Positions 28,889 to 37,733 are shown, numbered from the stretch's first letter. The stretch is 64,000 bases of DNA from JAJKIP01 sp037200685 (GCA_037200685.1 JBBCIG010000012.1:111848-175847), one strand, 5' to 3'. Notes: generated from the sequence alone by a model not told the origin. A program made the numbers and translations.

Positions 28889-30854
28889 ATGGCGTATAAA
28901 AATCAACAGGAGTTTATAACAAGACTGGAAAAAGCCGGCGAATTGGTTCGCATTAAAACGTATGTAAACCCGAAGCTGGAAATGGCGGAAATCACCGACC
29001 GCATGAGCAAGCAACCCGGTGGTGGTAAAGCGATCCTTTTTGAAAATACCGGGTATGAATTCCCGGTATTGATGAACGCTTACGGCAGCGAAAAAAGAAT
29101 GTGCATGGCGCTTGGTGTCAATCATCTTGATGATACGGCAAAGGAAATCGAAAGCCTGTTTAAATTATTATCATCACCAAAAGAAAGTATCCTCGATAAA
29201 TTAAAATTATTACCGAAACTCGGACAGTTTGCTTCGTGGATGCCAAAAGTGAAAAAAGGAAGAGGTGAATGTCAGCACGTAATTATGAAAGAACCGGACA
29301 TTACCAAACTCCCTGTTATTACTTGCTGGCCAAAAGACGGCGGCCCTTTTGTTACATTACCTATTATTCATACGAAAGATCCGAATACAAATTCAAGAAA
29401 TGTAGGCATGTACCGCATGCAGGTATTCGGCCCGGCATTAACGGGAATGCACTGGCACAAGCATAAAGTTTCAGCCAAACATTTTAATGAATATAAAAAA
29501 TTAAATCAACGAATGCCCGTCGCAGTGGCGCTTGGCGGCGATCCTGTATATGCTTATTCGGCCACTGCACCATTACCGGAAAATGTAGATGAATACATGC
29601 TGGCGGGTTTCCTCCGCAAGAAAAAAGTGGAATTGGTGAAATGCATTACGCAACCGGATGTGGAAGTGCCGGCCGATGCTGATTTTATTATTGAAGGATA
29701 TGTTGACCCCAACGATGAAATGATTTGGGAAGGGCCGTTTGGTGATCACACGGGTTATTATTCATTGCCGGATTGGTACCCGAGGTTTCATATCACCGCC
29801 ATTACGCATAAAAAAGATCCTGTTTACCCTGCTACTATTGTTGGCATCCCGCCACAGGAAGACGCATGGTTGGGAAAAGCAACTGAACGAATTTTCTTAG
29901 CCCCGATAAAAATGACGATGGTGCCGGAGATCGTTGATATGGATATGCCGGTGGAAGGCGTTTTTCACAACCTTGTTATCACGAAGATCAAAAAAGAATA
30001 TGCAGGACAGGGACAGAAAGTAATGAATGCGATGTGGGGCGCCGGGCAAATGATGTTTAATAAAATACTGGTATTAGCCGATGAAGGCGTGAGCATCCAG
30101 GACTATGAAACGTTGGCCAAATATGTATTTAAGAATTTAAATCCTGCAACAGATATTTATTTTTCTACCGGCCCGATGGATGTGTTGGATCACAGTTGCA
30201 GTAAGTTAGGATTTGGAGGTAAGATGTGTATTGATGGAACAGCTAAGTTTGATGAAGAAGTTGAAGGCAATTATGAATTTGGTCCCGATAGCTATCGGGA
30301 TAACAATTATGAATTGCAGGAATCTTTTTTAAAAGAGATTTTCTGAAATCAAAGCGGTGAACGTTTCTTTATTAAAAAAAGAAATTCCCTGTATTATTAT
30401 TTCAGTTCAAAAAAGCAGGAAAGCACATATCCGGGAATTGCATGAGCAAGTTTGTTTTTTAAAAGAAGTAGAAGGAATAAAAATGATTTTATATGTAGAA
30501 CATACAGTAGATGCCAATGACCTTCCTATAGCCTTATGGCGTTTCTGCAATAACCTTGATCCCAAAAGAGACCATCACATATATAAACGACCGGCTCTTA
30601 TCCCGATAGCTATCGGGACCCAACTCTCAACTCAGAACTCCTACTTCGCTTGTATGGGTTTTGATGGCACGAGAAAAACAAAAGAGTTCGATGACTTCCA
30701 CCGCGACTGGCCGAATATTATTATTGCTGATGAAGTAACGATCAAAGCGGTGGATGAAAAATGGGAACAATTGAATATCGGCACTTTTATTCCGTCGCCG
30801 TCGTTGAAGTTTAGAGACCAGGTGTATGGGGAGGAAGCTGTGGTAGCGGGTTAA
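28889..30854 (+). CDS. UbiD-family prenylated-FMN decarboxylase, one frameshift, with palindrome inserts
   Basis: The N-terminal 485 residues carry UbiD signatures: PVITCWPKDGGPFVTLPIIH, NVGMYRMQVFGP, GMHWHKHK, PVAVALGGDP and EGPFGDHTGYYS. The last contains the conserved catalytic Glu/Asp region. The C-terminal part lies in the next frame (NVSLLKKEIPCIIISVQK, DDFHRDWPNIII, VDEKWEQLNIGTFIPSPS). Removing one T near 30341-30346 joins them as KEISEIKAVNVSL. Long Bacteroidota UbiD proteins have this tail. Family knowledge: these enzymes use prenylated FMN to decarboxylate unsaturated or aromatic acids; one branch works in futalosine-type menaquinone synthesis. No UbiX gene is in the window, so the substrate is open. 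Two CCCGAT palindromes sit in frame within it. Confidence 0.9.
30268..30315 (+). repeat. In-frame palindrome insertion between 12-bp direct repeats inside the UbiD-type gene
   Basis: CAATTATGAATT occurs at 30268-30279 and 30304-30315. Between them lie 24 bases with the palindrome TCCCGATAGCTATCGGGA. The period is 36 bases, exactly 12 codons, and the protein reads NYEFGPDSYRDNNYELQ. The direct repeats look like a target-site duplication. Confidence 0.85.
30601..30618. repeat. Second palindrome copy inside the UbiD-type gene
   Basis: TCCCGATAGCTATCGGGA is read in a second open frame (LIPIAIGT). A short imperfect repeat of AACTC units follows. No clear target duplication is seen here. Confidence 0.8.
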
Positions 30855-30856
30855 AA

Positions 30857-30892
30857 GGGCTAAGAGGTAAAAAGAGAAAAGGAGAAAAAAAC
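30857..30892 (+). repeat. Purine-rich arm at the stop of the UbiD-type gene
   Basis: GGCTAAGAGG followed by A/G-only sequence, 3 bases after the stop codon. It has the same form as the arms at 36200-36234, 53681-53724 and 53996-54032. Confidence 0.65.
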
Positions 30893-30934
30893 AATACGCA
30901 ATAAGTAATGGGCAATGAAGCACGAACTCTTCGC

Positions 30935-31012
30935 AAATGCTGAGTAGAGAACAGGAAGTACAAGAGTGCGACGCAACGAAGATGATCAGGGAACCGCAGT
31001 TCGGCTCCGCTC
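30935..31012 (+). repeat. Dispersed repeat module, copy 4
   Basis: AAATGCTGAGTAGAGAACAG, then CAAGAGTGCGACGCAACG, AAGATGATCAGGGAAC and CGCAGTTCGG. It is of the GATGATCAGGGAACT subtype and follows the purine-rich arm. Confidence 0.8.
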
Positions 31013-31092
31013 ACTACTGGGGACATGCACGGCATCCTGCGGATAAAAAACCCGCTTTTATAATAAGTCAGTAATTTGCATAAATTTTAAGT

Positions 31093-32004
31093 ATGAAGAA
31101 ATGGACGTTGGGGGTAATGGCGCTGTCGGTGGCTCTTGTATCCTGTGCGCAGAAAGATAATTTGGCGACGAATCCGGATAACAATACGCTGTTGTGGAAG
31201 ATCACTGGTAACGGGTTGACAAAACCTTCTTACCTCTTTGGTACGATACACTTGCTTTGTGCCGATGATGCGGTGCTGAGCGATAATATGAAGAAGGCAA
31301 TTAAAGGCGCCGATAATGTGTACCTGGAAGTGGACATGAATAATATGATGGAAATTTTTGGGGCGATTGGCAAAATGAAAATGCAGGGCGATACTACGCT
31401 GCAGGATTTGCTGAGCAAAGATGATTACCAAAAAGTGAAAACTTATTTTGAAGAAAACGCTTCGATGATCCCTTTTTCTATGCTGCAAACATTTAAGCCC
31501 ATCCTTGCTGCTTCCGTAGTAGAAGGTGGTTCGCTGGAGTGTGAGAATACGGCGATGATGGAACAAGTGATCATGGATGAAGCGAAGCAAAGTGATATAG
31601 AAGTAAAAGGCCTTGAAACGATGAGTTACCAGGCGGGCATCCTGGATAGCATTCCTTATAAACTACAGGCGGAAGAATTGCTGAACTATATCAAAAATTC
31701 TTCGAAGGAAGACAAACAAATGAGTGAATTGTGGAAGGCTTATAACGAACAGGATTTAAAAAAGCTGGAAGCGCTGATGATACAAAGTGATATTGGCATG
31801 AATAGTTATACAGATATTCTTTTGTTCAACAGGAACAGGAATTGGGTAAAAAAATTAAAAGATCTTTTCCCTGGTAAATCATTGGTAATCGCCGTTGGCG
31901 CTGGTCACTTGCCCGGAGAAAAAGGTGTGATTAATTTATTGAAGAAAGAAGGATATACGCTGACCCCTGTTGAGAATAAATTATCGAAAGGGAAATCCAT
32001 ATAA
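31093..32004 (+). CDS. TraB/GumN-family lipoprotein
   Basis: A signal peptide with lipobox (LGVMALSVALVSC, Cys18) precedes NTLLWKITGNGLTKPSYLFG and TIHLLCADDAVL; the GTIH motif is one half of the family active site. The other half, VAVGAGHLPGEKG-like (IAVGAGHLPGEKGVINLLKK), is near the C-terminus. TraB/GumN proteins share a fold with Tiki-type metalloproteases, so a membrane-anchored periplasmic protease role is possible but unproven. The gene is monocistronic, between repeat module copy 4 and a short repeat; the frame is intact. Confidence 0.92.
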   Translation: MKKWTLGVMALSVALVSCAQKDNLATNPDNNTLLWKITGNGLTKPSYLFGTIHLLCADDAVLSDNMKKAIKGADNVYLEVDMNNMMEIFGAIGKMKMQGDTTLQDLLSKDDYQKVKTYFEENASMIPFSMLQTFKPILAASVVEGGSLECENTAMMEQVIMDEAKQSDIEVKGLETMSYQAGILDSIPYKLQAEELLNYIKNSSKEDKQMSELWKAYNEQDLKKLEALMIQSDIGMNSYTDILLFNRNRNWVKKLKDLFPGKSLVIAVGAGHLPGEKGVINLLKKEGYTLTPVENKLSKGKSI

Positions 32005-32026
32005 ATTTTTGAACCAATTAGGCACG

Positions 32027-32095
32027 ATGGCACAAAGTTTCACTAAGTCTTTCTTTGTGGAGCTTTGTGTTCTTAGAATCTTTGTGGTTAAAATA
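32027..32095. repeat. Degenerate CACAAAG-type tandem repeat
   Basis: On the minus strand the stretch reads as loosely repeated CACAAAG and ACTTAGTG-like units (ACCACAAAGATTC, ACACAAAGCTCC, ACAAAGAAAGAC). It fills the gap between the convergent TraB/GumN gene and lipA. I see no promoter or terminator in it. Confidence 0.6.
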
Positions 32096-32115
32096 AAATC
32101 ACAGAAATAGCAAGA

Positions 32116-33045
32116 TTACACCGTCGCCTTCGCCATCTCCCACTCTTTCCTTCCAAGACCGGGAAATACATGTCTTTCGCTATGGTAAGATGAACGAACT
32201 AACGGGCCACTTTCGATATAATCGAGGCCCAGTTCATAACCGATTTCCCTATACTCCGCGAATTCATCGGGATGCACAAAACGTTTTACAGGTAAATGTC
32301 TTTGTGTAGGTTGTAAGTATTGGCCGATTGTGATCACATCGCAACCATTGTCGTGCAAATCTTTTATAGTTTGAATAACTTCTTCTTTCGTTTCTCCCAG
32401 GCCCAGCATGATGCCGCTCTTGGTGCGAACACAGGCTTCTTTCAAAGTCCGTATTACTTCCATACTGCGCCAGTATTTCGCCTGTATACGCACCTGTCTT
32501 GTCAATCGTTCCACCGTTTCAATATTATGAGAGATCACTTCCGGAGCGGCCTCCGCCACACGCCGGATATCGTCTTTATTTCCTTTAAAATCCGGTATCA
32601 GTGTTTCCAATGTCGTATCAGGGTTCAATGATTTCACGGCCTTGATCGTATTGTGCCATACCGCAGAACCGCCATCTTTTAATTCATCCCTGTCAACCGA
32701 TGTAATCACCGCATGTTTCACTTTCATCAAGTGTATCGCTTCGGCCACACGTTGCGGCTCATCCCAGTCCACCGCTTCCGGCCGGCCAGTCGCAACGGCG
32801 CAAAAACCGCAACTGCGGGTACACACATTACCCAATATCATAAAAGTAGCGGTACCGGCGCCCCAGCATTCACCCATATTCGGGCAGTTGCCGCTTTCGC
32901 AAATCGTATGAAGTTTATGCGTATCCACCAGGTTGCGGACATGCTTATAGCTCTCCCCGATCGGCAGTTTTACACGCAGCCAATCAGGTTTTTTTATTCT
33001 TGTAGTAGCGGGATCAATATTTGAAACGACAGGAAGCTCAGTCAT
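32116..33045 (-). CDS. lipA: Lipoyl synthase
   Basis: This radical SAM enzyme inserts two sulfurs into octanoyl groups on carrier proteins. CESGNCPNMGECW holds the auxiliary 4Fe-4S cluster Cys residues (CxxxxCxxxxxC). CTRSCGFCAVATG holds the radical SAM CxxxCxxC. ESGPLVRSSYHSERHVF near the C-terminus contains the conserved Ser ligand region RSSY. Length (309 residues) and order are standard, and the frame is intact. It lies convergent with the TraB/GumN gene; no lipB is in the window. Confidence 0.97.
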   Translation of the reverse strand: MTELPVVSNIDPATTRIKKPDWLRVKLPIGESYKHVRNLVDTHKLHTICESGNCPNMGECWGAGTATFMILGNVCTRSCGFCAVATGRPEAVDWDEPQRVAEAIHLMKVKHAVITSVDRDELKDGGSAVWHNTIKAVKSLNPDTTLETLIPDFKGNKDDIRRVAEAAPEVISHNIETVERLTRQVRIQAKYWRSMEVIRTLKEACVRTKSGIMLGLGETKEEVIQTIKDLHDNGCDVITIGQYLQPTQRHLPVKRFVHPDEFAEYREIGYELGLDYIESGPLVRSSYHSERHVFPGLGRKEWEMAKATV

Positions 33046-33119
33046 GCTTGTTGCTTATGCTATATAAACGCTCAATGAATCGAAAGGTTTTATTTCCGAA
33101 ATGTTCAGGAGTTTTTTTG

Positions 33120-33218
33120 AACCCAGCTGTAGTACTACTAGCATCTTCTGTTGCGTCGCACTCTTGTACTGCATGAATTCTACTCAGCATTTTGTCGAAG
33201 ACTCCGGTTTATCGGAGC
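33120..33218 (-). repeat. Dispersed repeat module, copy 5
   Basis: On the minus strand: AAAATGCTGAGTAGAATTCA, then GTACAAGAGTGCGACGCAAC, AGAAGATGCTAGTAGTACTA and CTACAGCTGGGT. A TCCGATAAACCGGA hairpin marks the 5' edge. It shares the GTAGTACTAC palindrome with copy 2. It lies downstream of the 33271 gene on the same strand. Confidence 0.8.
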
Positions 33219-33270
33219 AGTATCCTGACTTTTGGGTGAAAACTCTTGAACAAGGACAAAAATACAACGA

Positions 33271-34065
33271 TCATTTTCGCTTGCCAAATAGTAAGGCCAC
33301 ATAAGCCTGGAAGAAAAGGCGCTTGTCTTTTTGATAAGCCATAAGAGGTATTTTAGATGCATAAGCTTCTACGCTCAGGCCAACTTCCAGGGCGCTGACA
33401 GTCTCGTTAAAACGGCCATAATCAAAGCGCAGGGCGCCTTTCGCAAAAGCACCGGGTTTTACTTTTAAATCGCTCCAGCCTTTTTTCAGCCCGCTTGAAC
33501 CTTGTATATTTCCATAAAGAAAACTAGTGGAGTCGTCTTCATATTTAATAGATTCTATATTATTAGCCGAAGTCGCCACATCCAGGTAGTACGGTCTTAA
33601 CAAGCCTATTGCCAGGCCGGCGTTGTACACCGCAGACACAGCCACGCCATTTTTATTTCCTTTTTGACCAAGAATATATTGCTGGCCAAAACCTAAGGTT
33701 ATAGGATAGAAATAATTGATCTTCCCATACGCAAAAGGATTATTAAAGAAAAAACCATTCCCTGTGGCTTGCTTTTCTTCTTTCGCATTTTTGATTTCCG
33801 TGATATCTATCCGGTATATATTCGTTTTCCGGTTGGTCTTCATCCTGCCCAATTCATAAAATAATCCGTAACCATTAGTGCGGAGTTGAAGGCCGAAAAT
33901 ACTTTGCTTAGCATATACCAGTGTTCCCTCTTCGGCCTGCTTCACTAATTCGTTTATTTTTTGGCGGCGGGCTTCTTTTTTTTCAGCCCTTTCTTCACGT
34001 TTAGTCTGCGCAAATGAGGCGATGGCAAACAAGGTAATAATAGAGACAAGACTTAGTTTCTTCAC
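33271..34065 (-). CDS. Secreted hypothetical protein, probably an outer-membrane barrel
   Basis: The 264-residue product begins MKKLSLVSIITLFAIASFAQ (signal peptide). A very charged helix follows (KREERAEKKEARRQKINELV), then strands such as SIFGLQLRTNGYGLFYELGR, ITLGFGQQYILGQK, GAFAKGALRFDYGR and ALEVGLSVEAYASK, ending RLFFQAYVALLFGKRK. The alternating hydrophobic strands and the terminal aromatic-rich strand suggest a small outer-membrane beta-barrel. I know no function for it. Frame intact. Confidence 0.7.
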   Translation of the reverse strand: MKKLSLVSIITLFAIASFAQTKREERAEKKEARRQKINELVKQAEEGTLVYAKQSIFGLQLRTNGYGLFYELGRMKTNRKTNIYRIDITEIKNAKEEKQATGNGFFFNNPFAYGKINYFYPITLGFGQQYILGQKGNKNGVAVSAVYNAGLAIGLLRPYYLDVATSANNIESIKYEDDSTSFLYGNIQGSSGLKKGWSDLKVKPGAFAKGALRFDYGRFNETVSALEVGLSVEAYASKIPLMAYQKDKRLFFQAYVALLFGKRK

Positions 34066-34084
34066 AGATCTTCAGTTTGATTAA

Positions 34085-34208
34085 TTACAAAGAGATTAAA
34101 AGAGAAAATGAAATAAAAAGAGAAACCACGATAGAGTTTTGGAATACACAAAAGAGCTTCGTCCTAACTCTTTTCCTCTTTTTCTTCTTTTCCTCTTAGT
34201 CTTATAAC
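34085..34208. repeat. Inverted purine/pyrimidine arms between divergent genes
   Basis: The left arm 34085-34128 is purine-rich (AAAGAGATTAAAAGAGAAAA). The right arm 34165-34208 is its pyrimidine counterpart; on the minus strand it carries CTAAGAGGAAAAGAAGAAAA. It has the arm form of the dispersed family but no core module between the arms, and here it lies upstream of both flanking genes. Confidence 0.6.
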
Positions 34209-34231
34209 GTAAATTTAGGCTAAAAATTGAA

Positions 34232-34645
34232 ATGACATCTTCCATAGTTTATAACGGCGGGCTTAGAACAACCTGCACTCATATTAAAAGCGGTTCTCAT
34301 TTCGAAACGGATGCCCCTGTGGATAATAATGGCAAAGGCGAACGGTTTTCCCCCACCGATCTGCTGGCAACCAGTCTGGCAGCGTGTATGATCACGGTGA
34401 TGGGCATTAAAGCCCGGACCATAGGCTTTGACTTAAACGATATAAAAATCGAAGTTTTAAAAATAATGAAGGCCGACCCACGCCGGGTGAGTGGTATAGA
34501 ATTAACATTTTATGTACCCGATTCGTTGAAAGATATAGATGAAAAAAATAAAGTCATCCTCAAAAATACCGGCGAGACCTGCCCGGTGATGAAGAGCATT
34601 CATCCGGATATAGAAGTGAAAATTAATTGGGGAAGCTGGGGTTAA
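34232..34645 (+). CDS. OsmC/Ohr-family protein
   Basis: This 137-residue protein reads SPTDLLATSLAACMITVMGI with Cys in the first helix, and NTGETCPVMKSIHPDIEV with the second Cys. These are the two redox Cys residues of the family. Family knowledge: the dimer reduces organic hydroperoxides through a Cys pair, usually in the cytoplasm. It could equally be a YhfA-type OsmC-like protein. The start is the ATG at 34232 with a divergent gene upstream; it is convergent with the DUF2851 gene. Confidence 0.9.
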   Translation: MTSSIVYNGGLRTTCTHIKSGSHFETDAPVDNNGKGERFSPTDLLATSLAACMITVMGIKARTIGFDLNDIKIEVLKIMKADPRRVSGIELTFYVPDSLKDIDEKNKVILKNTGETCPVMKSIHPDIEVKINWGSWG

Positions 34646-34657
34646 GTTGAATAGTTT

Positions 34658-35911
34658 TTAGCTTTTTAATATCGCATTACCGGCGCCACATTCCAGGCAC
34701 CTCTTTTTATCACAGTATTCATTTTTTAATTCAATCAGGCCCTGCGAGTCGTAGGCGTTTTTATTTTCAATCCTTAACGTTTCAAAGCCTTTTGTGATAA
34801 AGTTTTTTTCGGCCGCAGTCTCTTCCAGCCAGCGCAACGCTTTTTCTTTACAAGCGATATCGTCATGGTAATTACCATAAGCGAATAAAACAGGAATTAC
34901 GGTATTAATGATAATGTTATCAATCATTGAAGCACCGGGCTTCTTTTTTTTAAAGCTTCCACTTTCTCCAAAGTGATAATGATAATGCCAGTAATCGTTC
35001 GCTGTTACATCAAACCATTTTTTTACTTCCTTTACCGATGATGCTTCTTTGATCCTGGAAAAAAGATGGGCTGATTGGCGGATGAGCATGGCTAATTGAG
35101 CCAGCCGCAGCGATGGAAAATTACCCGGCCGCATCCTGAGAAAATGCACCGGCTGATGAATGGGTTGCAGTTTATACTTATTTTTCAAAAACTTGTATTC
35201 TCTTTTTAATAACTGCGGATAATCTTCATTGAAATCGTCATTGAGTAGGCCAGCTTGTCCCAACAATAGCGCTTCTAATTGGTGGATTTGGTTTTTATGC
35301 TTCGCCAGTATATTTATGGGAACAGACCTGCCAATTGCCTCAAAGGCATCTGCATTTACTTTCATTCCAAAATTGCGGGCCAGCAGCCACCAGAAAGTTT
35401 CTTCCCAATGAAAATTGTTTTGCTGAAGAAAAATTTCAGCAGTCTTCGCTTTTCGCAAAAGTCTTTCGGCCAGTAATCTTTCCTTCCAGCTTTTCCAGGT
35501 GATATCTTTTACGGCGGAGATGCTTTTTTCACATGGTATAAATGACGAAGAATGCATCCATTCTTCGTACCGCTGTAATAAAATTTTTGAAACTCTTTCT
35601 TTCAGTTCAACTACCGGTATGTTATTAGTTGCTCCGTCATTTTCCCATACGACATGCAGGATTACATTTTTATAATTCGCATCATGTTCGTGGGCATGCT
35701 TTTTCCAGTCAGAAGTTTTGATATGCATTTCGATGCTGCCGGCCCATGTCGTATTATCAATTTTAATTTTTGCATTGGCAAAATCCGGTCCCTGGTCGGT
35801 GTTGTATTGACCAGGAAAGATGACTTGCACTGTTTCACCAGCGACGGCGCTTAATTCATTTTTATTGAAATATTGAAATTGCCAGATGTATTGCAATAAC
35901 CTTTCTGTCAT
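34658..35911 (-). CDS. DUF2851-family protein
   Basis: I prefer the ATG at 35911 (MTERLLQYIWQFQYFNKNEL) over a TTG at 35926. The N-terminal half carries the family pattern: FPGQYNTDQGPDFANAKIKI, WAGSIEMHIKTSDWKKHAHE and NVILHVVWEND. This suggests a nuclease-like fold (Asp and Glu-x-His positions), though no activity is established. The C-terminal half is helical and ends in ECGAGNAILKS after a possible zinc knuckle (CDKKRCLECG). About 418 residues, frame intact. Confidence 0.88.
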   Translation of the reverse strand: MTERLLQYIWQFQYFNKNELSAVAGETVQVIFPGQYNTDQGPDFANAKIKIDNTTWAGSIEMHIKTSDWKKHAHEHDANYKNVILHVVWENDGATNNIPVVELKERVSKILLQRYEEWMHSSSFIPCEKSISAVKDITWKSWKERLLAERLLRKAKTAEIFLQQNNFHWEETFWWLLARNFGMKVNADAFEAIGRSVPINILAKHKNQIHQLEALLLGQAGLLNDDFNEDYPQLLKREYKFLKNKYKLQPIHQPVHFLRMRPGNFPSLRLAQLAMLIRQSAHLFSRIKEASSVKEVKKWFDVTANDYWHYHYHFGESGSFKKKKPGASMIDNIIINTVIPVLFAYGNYHDDIACKEKALRWLEETAAEKNFITKGFETLRIENKNAYDSQGLIELKNEYCDKKRCLECGAGNAILKS

Positions 35912-35983
35912 CAGCGGTGTTTTCAACCCTGAAGATGAACAGTTCCGTTGTAATAAACCATAGAAACTATTCGAAATAATATT

Positions 35984-36170
35984 TTGTTGAGTAGCGAGCA
36001 GAAACCTGCTTGTCGGCAGGCAGGAATGAAGTCCCGATAGTCATTGGAACGAATCCAATGCTGATACTTTCCCGACAAACATCGGGATCTTTGACGAAAG
36101 TGCTCAGTAGAGAACAGGAAGATGAAGAGTGCGACGCAACGAAGATGATCAGGGAACTACAGCTGGGTAA
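35984..36170 (+). repeat. Dispersed repeat module, copy 6, double, with hairpins
   Basis: A partial module (TTGTTGAGTAGCGAGCAG) is followed by the hairpin CCTGCTTGTCGGCAGG and TCCCGATAGTCATTGG. Then comes CCCGACAAACATCGGG and a full module with GTGCTCAGTAGAGAACAGG, GAAGAGTGCGACGCAAC, GAAGATGATCAGGGAACTAC and AGCTGGGTA. It lies between the DUF2851 and maf genes. Confidence 0.85.
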
Positions 36171-36199
36171 AAAAAGAAAACTTCTCTAACCGAAGCTCA

Positions 36200-36234
36200 C
36201 CTCTTTTCCCTCTTTTTCTCTTAACCTCTTAGCC
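36200..36234 (-). repeat. Purine-rich arm containing the maf stop codon
   Basis: On the minus strand GGCTAAGAGGTTAAGAGAAA and onward. The TAA in GGCTAAGAGG is the maf stop codon. The arm closes the module at 35984-36170. Confidence 0.75.
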
Positions 36235-36792
36235 AAATTTTTCCAACTCCCTCACCACCCTGCTCACCGGTAAGCCCATCACATTATAAAAATCGCCTTG
36301 TATGGATTGTATGCCCACCACTCCTATCCATTCCTGGATGGCGTAAGCGCCGGCCTTATCGTAAGGTTTATATTTATCAACGTAAAATTCAATTTGCTCT
36401 TTTGTTAGGTCATGAAACCAAACTTCGGTTGTGTCAGAAAAAGCTACTTCCTTTTCGTCTTTGCAAATAACCACGCCGGTAATCACTAAATGTTTTTTAC
36501 CGGATAATGCGGAAAGAATAGCAATGGCGTCTTCCCGGTCGGTTGGTTTGCCGATTATCTTTTGTCCTAAAACAACAATGGTATCGGCAGCAAGAATAGT
36601 TAAACCTGTTGCCACTTGTTCCTGTACAGTCAATGCTTTATTTCTTGCTATATAAACGGGAACTTCAGCGACGGGTAACTCCGCAGGAAAATTTTCATCT
36701 GTTGATTGCACGATGATGTCAAAAGGAACTTCCGCCCATTCCAATAATTGTTTGCGCCGGGGCGATTGGGAAGCCAGGATTATTTTTTTCAC
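36229..36792 (-). CDS. maf: Maf-family nucleotide pyrophosphatase
   Basis: This 187-residue protein starts (GTG) MKKIILASQSPRRKQLLEWA. It contains the family SQSPRR motif, LAADTIVVLGQKIIGKPTD (catalytic Asp) and DKAGAYAIQEWIG. Family knowledge: Maf proteins remove pyrophosphate from non-canonical or canonical nucleoside triphosphates (dTTP, UTP, m5U/pseudo-UTP). The UbiA-family gene ends 11 bases upstream, so the two are co-transcribed; KdsC lies further upstream on the same strand. The last codons and the stop fall within a purine-rich repeat arm (TTTGGCTAAGAGG). Confidence 0.94.
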   Translation of the reverse strand: MKKIILASQSPRRKQLLEWAEVPFDIIVQSTDENFPAELPVAEVPVYIARNKALTVQEQVATGLTILAADTIVVLGQKIIGKPTDREDAIAILSALSGKKHLVITGVVICKDEKEVAFSDTTEVWFHDLTKEQIEFYVDKYKPYDKAGAYAIQEWIGVVGIQSIQGDFYNVMGLPVSRVVRELEKFG

Positions 36793-36803
36793 TGGTTATT
36801 TTA

Positions 36804-37733
36804 TTAATAAAAATAAAAGAAGATCATGGAGAGAATGCCGGTAAGCATAACAAATTTTGTCTGCGTACTGAGTGCATGAAAATCTTTAGTCGTTGTGGCT
36901 TTGAACAATCTTAAAAAAATAAAAACCAGCGGGGTGATAACGAAAGCTATACTGTAAGCGACGGCCCACCACCAGCGAAATTGTAAAACATACGCCTGTA
37001 TTACAAACAACATCGCTACGAGAATGATCAGCCATACAGCGATATACACTTTGGACGTATTTACTCCCCAGACGATGGGCATGGTTTTGCAGCCATATTT
37101 TGCATCACCGGGCATGTCTTCAATATCTTTAATCGCCTCGCGGATCAACGTGATGATGAAAGCAAACCCCGCATATAAGAAAGAGACCTTAAAAAATTTA
37201 GATTGGTTTTCATGTGTGAGCCCGAAAGCACTAGACGGCGAAACTTTTGAAAAGAAAATGATCAATATCGTCCACGTAGTTAAAATACCGATAACGATAT
37301 TGCCTATTAAAAGGTTTCTTTTAAAATTGGTGGAGTAAAACCAAAGCAACGCTACGCAAAAAATATTTCCCAAAATCAAATACCATTTTTGCAGGATGGG
37401 CAATGCAAGCATCGTTAATAATATACCGGCTGAACTAAGTATAAAATGCCAGGCAATCGCCCAACGGCGCCTGATGATTTTATCAACAACCATTTTTTGC
37501 GGCTTGTTCACTTCATCGATATTGATATCAAAATAATCGTTGATAATATATCCTGCCGCAGCAATGAATAATGAAGCGAGCACTAAGAATATAAAATTGC
37601 GGGTATCGTGCGGAGGAATGTAATTTTTATACAGCGGTTGGTAAATACAAAATTGCAAAAGGACTTGCGAGAGTGCAATAAAAAGTAGATTGGGCAAACG
37701 GATCAATCGTAAAAATGCCCCTATCAACCTCAT
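36804..37733 (-). CDS. UbiA-family prenyltransferase
   Basis: This 309-residue integral membrane protein has about eight spans. NDYFDINIDEVNKP is the first Asp-rich motif (NDxxDxxxD) and EAIKDIEDMPGDAKYGCKTM is the second. Both bind the prenyl diphosphate through Mg2+. Bacteroidota homologues in this position are often called geranylgeranylglycerol-phosphate geranylgeranyltransferase; the acceptor cannot be deduced here. Immediate neighbours are Maf and a KdsC-like phosphatase, a conserved group in the phylum. Confidence 0.9.
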   Translation of the reverse strand: MRLIGAFLRLIRLPNLLFIALSQVLLQFCIYQPLYKNYIPPHDTRNFIFLVLASLFIAAAGYIINDYFDINIDEVNKPQKMVVDKIIRRRWAIAWHFILSSAGILLTMLALPILQKWYLILGNIFCVALLWFYSTNFKRNLLIGNIVIGILTTWTILIIFFSKVSPSSAFGLTHENQSKFFKVSFLYAGFAFIITLIREAIKDIEDMPGDAKYGCKTMPIVWGVNTSKVYIAVWLIILVAMLFVIQAYVLQFRWWWAVAYSIAFVITPLVFIFLRLFKATTTKDFHALSTQTKFVMLTGILSMIFFYFY

